The notes under the pieces were generated by a model, which was not told the origin of the DNA, ran no database searches, and worked only from the letters and a program-made list of their open reading frames with translations. This document shows, one piece after another, positions 58,085 through 64,000 of a stretch of DNA of 64,000 nt. The translations under genes were made by a program, and so were the position numbers. The DNA comes from Dugong dugon (Eukaryota > Chordata > Mammalia > Sirenia > Dugongidae): the NCBI GenBank assembly GCA_030035585.1, contig CM057462.1, positions 112,463,234 through 112,527,233 on the forward strand. The letters are read 5' to 3'. Position 1 is the first letter of the stretch. Each line of letters starts with the position of its first letter.

Positions 58085-58794
58085 TACAATTCCATCTTGA
58101 AACTCATAGCTCAAAAACCAAGATCCCCGAACAAAAATCAGTTAGGTTTCTAGACACCAGCAATGAGAAATCTGGAAAGGAGATTAAGAAAGAAATTCTA
58201 CTTATAATAATATCTAAGAGAATAAAATACCTAGGAATGAATTTAACCAGAGATTTGAAAGACTTATACAACAAAAACTATAAAATACTGCTGAAACAGA
58301 ATAAGAAGATCTAAATAAATGGAAAAATATTCCATACTCATGGACTGGAAGACTTAATATTGTTAAGATGTCAATATTACCCAACGTGGTTTATAGATTC
58401 AATACAACTTTAATCAAAATTCCAACAATCTTCTTTACAGAAATGGAAAAACCAATCCTCAACTTTATATGGAATGATAAGAGGTCTTGAATTGATGAAG
58501 TAATCCTGAAGAGGAACAAAGTAGGAGGACTCACGGTTCCTAATTTCAACTATAGTAATTAAGACAGCTTGGTACTTGTATAATAATAGAGACATATACC
58601 AATGGAATAGAATTGAGAATCCAGAAATAAACCCATATATCTATGGTCAACAGTTTTTGACAAAAGTGTTAAGATCATTCCATGGGGAAGAGTCACTTCC
58701 ATCAATGGTGCTGGGAAAATTGGATTTCCACATGAAGAACAATGACTCAAAAGCTGTACCTCACACTATACACAAAAACCAGTTCAAGACTTCC
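58085..58794 (+). pseudogene. Old L1 ORF2 fragment (L1-5), host of the L1-6 insertion
   Basis: Translates to ORF2 thumb-region blocks in shifting frames: 'KRIKYLGMNLTRDLKDLYN' (58,209-58,270), then '[18 protein letters not shown]' (58,594-58,647). It matches L1-1 ORF2 at about 8,740-9,410. It stops at 'aaccagttcaa', where L1-6 starts; the rest may lie past the window. Confidence 0.8.
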
Positions 58795-60467
58795 AGCCAA
58801 CATGGCACTATAGACAGAAGCACCATGCTGTCCCTCCACAGCAAAGACCTGAAAAACTAAGTCAAACAGAGATAAATGTCAATCCTGAAACCCTAGGCAT
58901 CAAATGAAGAGATAAAGAACTGAGCCAAGCACCAAATGGAATAAGAAACTGAGAGAAAAGAGAGGGAGGAGAGATATGTGCAAAGGTCCCCTATCAGCTA
59001 ACACAGCACAAATTCGCCATCTTGGACTCCTGTCAGAGATTGGCGAACAGGAAGTATGGGAAAGCAGATTCACAGAGCTCCAGGAGACAGAACAACCAGT
59101 AGCCAGCGATATATGCTTTCCCATCCCCTGCACTTCTTCACCCCCACTCGGCCTCCTCTGCTTCTTGTGGCCACAGTCTCTTGGCTGAGAGGAACTGGCT
59201 TCAGCCCTTTGCTGCTTGGATTCCACCCACCCACACTGGCCGGCTCCTTGAGTGCCATTTGTTTGTTGCTGGTGTTACTTTTTTCTGCTTCTTTTGGTTT
59301 CTTCCATACTTCTCACCACCTCCTCCTCTTTTCTCTCAAATACCTGGCTCTGTGTGCCATCTTTGCTTATTCCTGAAAGGCTGTGAAATGTTGCTCAACT
59401 GTGGAACTGCTTCCCAGCACTCCCCACCACGCTGGTGGGATCCCCAGGGCTTTTTTTGTGTGTTTGTTTTGATTCATTCTGTTTTGATCTTTTTGTTTAT
59501 TTTCATTTTCTTTTCTAGGCTTGGGAGCTCCTCCTAGCCAGGCCGTACTGCTCGGCTTGGGAGCTACTTCCTCAGTCTGCCCAGCTGCACAGTGAGATCC
59601 CTGGGAGCATTTATTTTTTATTTTATTTTTTGTTTTGTTTTTTTTTCTCATTTTTTTTTGTTGTTGTTTTCTTTTCCCTCTTTTCCCTTTTGTCTTTCTT
59701 CATTTCTCAATTTGTTGTGTCTCTGTACTTACCTTCTCTTCCTTTCTTCTGAACACATGGCACTGTGTGACCCCGCTACCCCTTCTAGCCAGGCTGTACA
59801 TAACAGCCTGGGAGTCACTTCCCCAGTCTTCACAGCTGCACAGGTGGGATCCCTTGGGGCTTTGCTTTTTTTTTTCCCTTAATTTTTATTTATTTATTTT
59901 TCTTTTACCCTTTTTCTCTCTTTCCTTTTTGTTTTTCTCCATTACTTGGTCTCTCATCTCTCCACTCCAACAGCAAGATACCTTAGCACTCTTTTTTGTT
60001 TGATTGCTTGTTTTTGGCTTCTGTTTCTCTCTCCTCTCTCTCCTCTTTCCCGTACCCATCTCAGCTCCATACATCACAATCTCCTCCCTCCTTACTGCCT
60101 ACCTGCACCGTGTGCAGTATCCCTAAGCAGCAAAGGCACAGCCTACCAGAACCTGCCCTGCACTGATTCCTGGCCCGCCCTGTCAGCTCTAATACATGTC
60201 ACAAACAAACCATCCCAGAAACTCCCCTTCAGCTAGACTTGCCCTGCTGTACCATAGATGAGGGACTGACCTTGCCCATTGGACAAGGAGGTGAAAAGAA
60301 TTGTGCCCATGGATGAGCAAACAACAAACAATGCAAATCCTACTGCACAGAGATAAACAAATAAAATAAAAAAGCAGGACAAAACAAAAATATCTAAAAT
60401 CAATAAACAAGGAAAATTACTGAATGTGCCAGAGACAATATCAAAACATATACAAAAACAAGACAAG
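58795..60467 (+). promoter_or_regulatory. L1-6 5'UTR, pyrimidine-rich
   Basis: Same plan as L1-1, with longer T- and C-rich blocks at about 59,450-59,750 and 59,850-60,060. An antisense frame of 108 codons (59,226 to 58,900) matches the C-terminal part of the L1-1 antisense frame. Confidence 0.65.
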
Positions 60468-61479
60468 ATGGTTCCAGTAGGGGTCCAAAATAAAACACCA
60501 GATGATTTTCCAGTAAAAAAAAAAAAGGCTTCAGAACTACCTGAGAGGGAACTCTAATCTCTAATATTCAGAGCTATCCAAGAGTTGAAGCAAAAAGCAG
60601 ACAAAAAGGAAGAAAAAATAGACAAATTCATGAAAAAGGCAGACAAATTCATGGAAAATACCGATAAAAAAATGGCAGAATTCAGGAAAATAATACAGGA
60701 ACAAAATGCCAAAATAAGTTGAAAACTAGAAATCATACAAAAAACAATTAGAAATCCAAAAGATAAACAACAAGATTTCAGAAATGGACAGTGTCACAGA
60801 AGGGTTGAGGAGCAGGTTTGAAAAGATGGAAGACAAGATCAGAGAAATTGAAGACAAACACTTGGATACAACACTGTTGGAGGAACAATCAGAAAAAAGA
60901 ACAAAGAGAAATGAAGAAACCCTGAGAATTACGTGAGATACAATCAAAAGCAAAAATTTGCAAGTGATCAGAGTTCTAGAGAAGGAAGAGAAAATAGAAA
61001 ACACAGAGAGGATCACTGAAGAACTGCTGACAGAAAACGTCCCCAGTGTCATGAAAGATGAAAACCTGACCATCCAAGAAGCTCAACGAACCCCACAGAG
61101 GATAGACCCCAAAAGAAAATCACCAAGGCGTATCATAATCACACCTGCTAAAACCAAAGACAAACAAAGAATTCAGAGAGAAGTTCGAGAAAAACAAAAA
61201 GTCATATACAGAAGAAACAATAAGCCTAACCTTGGATTATTCGGCAAAAACCATGCGGCAATAAGGCAATGGGATGACGTATATAAAACCTGGGGAGAAA
61301 ATAATTGCTGGCCAAGAATAATCTATCTCGCAAAACTCTCATTCAAATATGATGGTAAAATTAGGACATTTCCAGATAAACAGAAATTAAGGCAATATGT
61401 AAAAGTCAAAACAAACTTACAAGAATTATTAAAGGGAGTCCTTCCTTCTGAGAACAAACAACATCAGACCACAGGCTGA
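60468..61479 (+). pseudogene. L1-6 ORF1 (RNA-binding chaperone), broken
   Basis: Starts MVPVGVQNKTPDD. A Lys-rich heptad region 'KKADKFMENTDKKMAEFRK' follows. The frame breaks near 60,720 (TGA) and further on. The C-terminal half (60,958-61,479) is open and has 'RRIIITPAKTKDKQRIQREV', 'IRQWDDVYKTWGENN' and 'IIYLAKLSFKYDGK'. The reference-like end 'SENKQHQTTG' reaches 61,479, about 14 codons beyond the shifted L1-1 stop. Confidence 0.82.
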
Positions 61480-61771
61480 ATCTAGGACAGAGAATCATAC
61501 CAGCCAGAAACCAACCTAGGAAATGAACTCTGAAGGACTATCCAAAACCAAAAGAATTACAACAGAGAACCAGAGAGGTTAATCTGTAAATGACAACAAC
61601 ATCAGAAATATAGAAGACGGAATAAATGATGTAGGTATAGAAATTTCTCATGAAGAGGAAGGCAAGGCGTTACTAAATAATAATAGACTAGTTCAAACCT
61701 AGGAAGCTACGAGTAAATTTCAAGGTCAACACAAAGAAAGTTAACAAACCTACTCATCAAAATAAAGAAGA

Positions 61772-62007
61772 AAAATAGCGTAGTCAATATCATTGAACTG
61801 TGTATGTAGAAATTTTTGAAACGGTGTATCTTTGGCTATCTGTATTTTCATCAAAAAAAAAAAAAGGTTGAGAATTTAGAGGCTTAATATGTTGTAGGGT
61901 TGTTAACCAATGTCATAAAACATCATGTGTACTACTGTTTCATGAGAAACTATTTGTTCTGTAAGCCTTCACCTGAAGTACAATAAAATATTTTAAAAAA
62001 ATAAATA
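61772..62007 (+). mobile_element. Nested 5'-truncated L1 3' end (L1-7)
   Basis: 'gcgtagtcaatatcattgaa' to 'caataaaatattttaaaaaa' matches L1-1 3'UTR about 11,620-11,850. A perfect 13-bp duplication 'aaaataaagaaga' flanks it (61,759-61,771 and 62,008-62,020). It sits in the L1-6 inter-ORF spacer. Confidence 0.88.
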
Positions 62008-62157
62008 AAAATAAAGAAGATAAGCATAAAGTCTCAGTAAAAACAAAACCTACAAACACAAAATAAATGAAAAAAAATCTACAAACAAAGGGAATTCAGG
62101 ACAGGAGAGTGAGAGGAACAAGGAAAACATCAGCACCACAAAAAAAATCACTACAAA

Positions 62158-64000
62158 ATGACAGCAGTAAACTCAAACCTATCAATAATTACACTGAATG
62201 TAAATGGACACGATGTGCCCATAAAGAGATGGACAGTGAGAGAATGGATAAAAAAAAAAAGGATCCATCAATATGCTGTCTACAAGAGACACACCTTAGA
62301 AACAAAGACATAAATTTATTAAAAATCAAAGAATGGAAAAAAAAATATCAAGCAGACAACTACCAAGAAAGAGCAGAAGCAGCAATACTAATCTCAGACA
62401 AAATAGACTTTAAAACAAAATCCACCATAAAATACTAACAAGGACACTATACAGTGATTAAGGAGACCCTTCATCATGAAGACATAACCATAATAAACAT
62501 ATACACACCCAATGACAAGGCTCCAAAATACATAAAACAAACTCTCACAGCACTGAGAAGAAAAATTGACAGTTCCACAATAATACTAAGAGATTCAATA
62601 TACCACTCTCAGTAAAGGACAGAACATCTAGAAAGAAACTCTACAAAGATACAGAAGACCTAATGCACATAATCAGCCAACTTGACCTAACAGACATATA
62701 TAGAATACTCCATCCAACAGCTGCTAAGTACACATTCTTTTCCAATGCACATGAAACGTTCTCCAGAATAGATCACATCTTAGGCCACAGAGCAATCCTC
62801 AACAAGATCTAAAACATTGAGATAATACAAAGTATCTTCTCTGACTACAACACCATCAAGGTAGAAATTAACAACAGGAAGAGCAAAAAAATCAATGACA
62901 TGCAAATTGAATAACACCCTGCTTACAAACCACTGGGTAATAGCAGAAATCAGAGATGGAATAAAAAAATTTCTGGAATCAAAATAGAATGAAAACACAT
63001 CATGCCAAACCCTTTGGGACACAGCAAAGGCAGTCCTCAGAGGACTAACAATAGATGCACACATCAAAAAAGAAGAAGAGGACAAAATCAAAACATTAAC
63101 TTACACAAGCTGAACAAATAGAAGGAAAACAGCACAAAAAAGCCCACAACCACCAGAAAAAAGGAAATAATAAAGATCGGAGCAGAAATAAATGAAATAG
63201 AGAATAGGAAAAAAAAATAGAATCAACAAAACCAAAATTTGTTTCTTTGAAAGGATCAACAAAATTGACAAATTACTGCTCAGACTGACAAAAGATAAAC
63301 AACAGAGGACTCATAACCCAAATAAGAAATGAAATAGGAGACATTACAACAGATTCAACTGAAATAAAAAGGATCATAAAAGAGTATTATGAAAAACTGT
63401 ACTCCAACATATCTGAAAACCTAGAGGAAATGGATAAAATTCTAGAAACACACTATCTACTAACTAACACGAAGTGATGCTGAAAATCTGAACAGACCCA
63501 TAACAAGAGAAGAACTTGAAAAGGTAATAAAAAAAACTCCCAACAGAAAAAAGCCCTTGCCAAGATGGCTTCACTGGAGAATTCTACCAAACATTCAGAG
63601 AAGAGCTTAAACCAGTACTACTCAAACTATTTCAGAACATAGAAAAGGAAGCTACACTTCCAAATTCATTCTGTGAAGCCAGCATAACCCTGATACCAAA
63701 ACCAAGCTACAAAAAGGAAAATTATAGACCAATATCTCTCATGAAGAGAGATGCAAAAATTATCAACAAAATTCTAGCCAATAGAATTCAGTATCATATA
63801 AAAAAAATAACACATCACAACTAAGTAGGATTCATACCAGCTACGCAAGGATGGTTCAACATTAGAAAACCAATCAAAGTAATCCACCACATAAATAAAA
63901 GGAAAGAAAAGAATCACATAATCATTTCAATTGATGCATAAAAAGCTTTCAACAATGTCCAACACCCATTCCTGATAAAAACTCTCAATAAAATAGGTAT
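62158..64000 (+). pseudogene. L1-6 ORF2, broken, incomplete at window end
   Basis: Start aligned to L1-1 (atgacagcagtaaactc). The EN region keeps '[20 protein letters not shown]' (in a shifted frame), and the Asp of 'RIDHI' is kept at 62,767-62,772. A TAA near 62,437 and several indels disrupt it. RT pieces from about 63,400 include the 'GFTGEFY'-like segment near 63,565. The window ends inside the RT domain. Confidence 0.85.

Larger units (their letters stand above)
58795..64000 (+). mobile_element. Full-length L1 (L1-6), running off the window
   Basis: The 5' end 'cttccagccaacatggcact' aligns with the start of L1-1 and is followed by 'cagaagcaccatgctgtccc'. Then a 5'UTR to 60,467, ORF1 60,468-61,479, a spacer (holding a small nested L1 tail) and ORF2 from 62,158 to the window end. 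It is more diverged than L1-1 and has lost many CpGs. Confidence 0.9.

Noticed and set aside
59592..60003. Phe/Leu-rich plus-strand frames resembling membrane proteins
   Set aside because: They are translations of T-rich tracts in an L1 5'UTR; the hydrophobicity comes from base composition.
1..64000. An undescribed multi-gene system
   Set aside because: No gene cluster, operon-like layout or novel domain set is present; all longer frames map to L1 or RTE.

Overview
This is a mammalian intergenic (or deep intronic) window. Its repeat families point to an afrotherian, most likely an elephant or close relative. Three things show this: many copies of a tRNA-derived SINE of the AfroSINE type (a 'ccctggtggcacagtgg...gctaacc' head and a 'gggtcgctatgagt..gaatcgactc' tail), BovB-like RTE LINEs, and long L1 elements of a non-primate subfamily. 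I find no host protein-coding exon, no functional RNA gene and no prokaryotic or episomal system. Family names are from memory of consensus sequences and were not searched.

Layout. 1-3,550: single-copy DNA, then AfroSINEs and two RTE LINEs, the second inserted into the target-site copy of the first and carrying a 5' inversion. 3,627-11,854: a full-length L1 (L1-1) with a 14-bp target-site duplication, a CpG-rich 5'UTR, a broken ORF1, an open 1,274-codon ORF2 and a 1.5-kb 3'UTR of tandem units. 11,900-13,350: a mosaic of SINE and MER5-like DNA-transposon pieces holding a perfect 207-bp inverted repeat. 13,350-22,190: mostly single-copy DNA with old MIR/L2 traces and a 2.4-kb minus-strand RTE. 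22,191-38,228: a block of minus-strand L1s. It has a 5'-truncated copy (L1-2) carrying a solo LTR, then a full-length old copy (L1-3) split by a younger one (L1-4) that lacks ORF1. 38,229-47,270: AT-rich sequence with SINEs in TA microsatellites, one MaLR-type LTR and an L2-like remnant. 47,275-51,540: a very old L1 broken up by a SINE/RTE-like composite, a twin-primed RTE and another SINE. 51,590-58,060: old LTRs, MIR/L2-like traces, a MER5-like hAT element and old L1 pieces. 58,085-64,000: an old L1 ORF2 fragment into which a full-length L1 (L1-6) inserted; L1-6 runs off the window end and carries a small nested L1 3' end.

How the parts relate. L1 ORF2p supplies endonuclease and reverse transcriptase for L1. 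The RTE enzyme is the likely partner of the AfroSINEs, because the SINE tail matches the RTE 3' end seen here. The only long open reading frame, L1-1 ORF2, has substitutions at expected catalytic positions (endonuclease D205 to H; altered RT motif). I therefore read it as open but probably inactive. The best leads are the exact inverted repeat, the ORF1-less L1, two RTE 5' inversions, and an antisense 5'UTR frame shared by two L1 copies.
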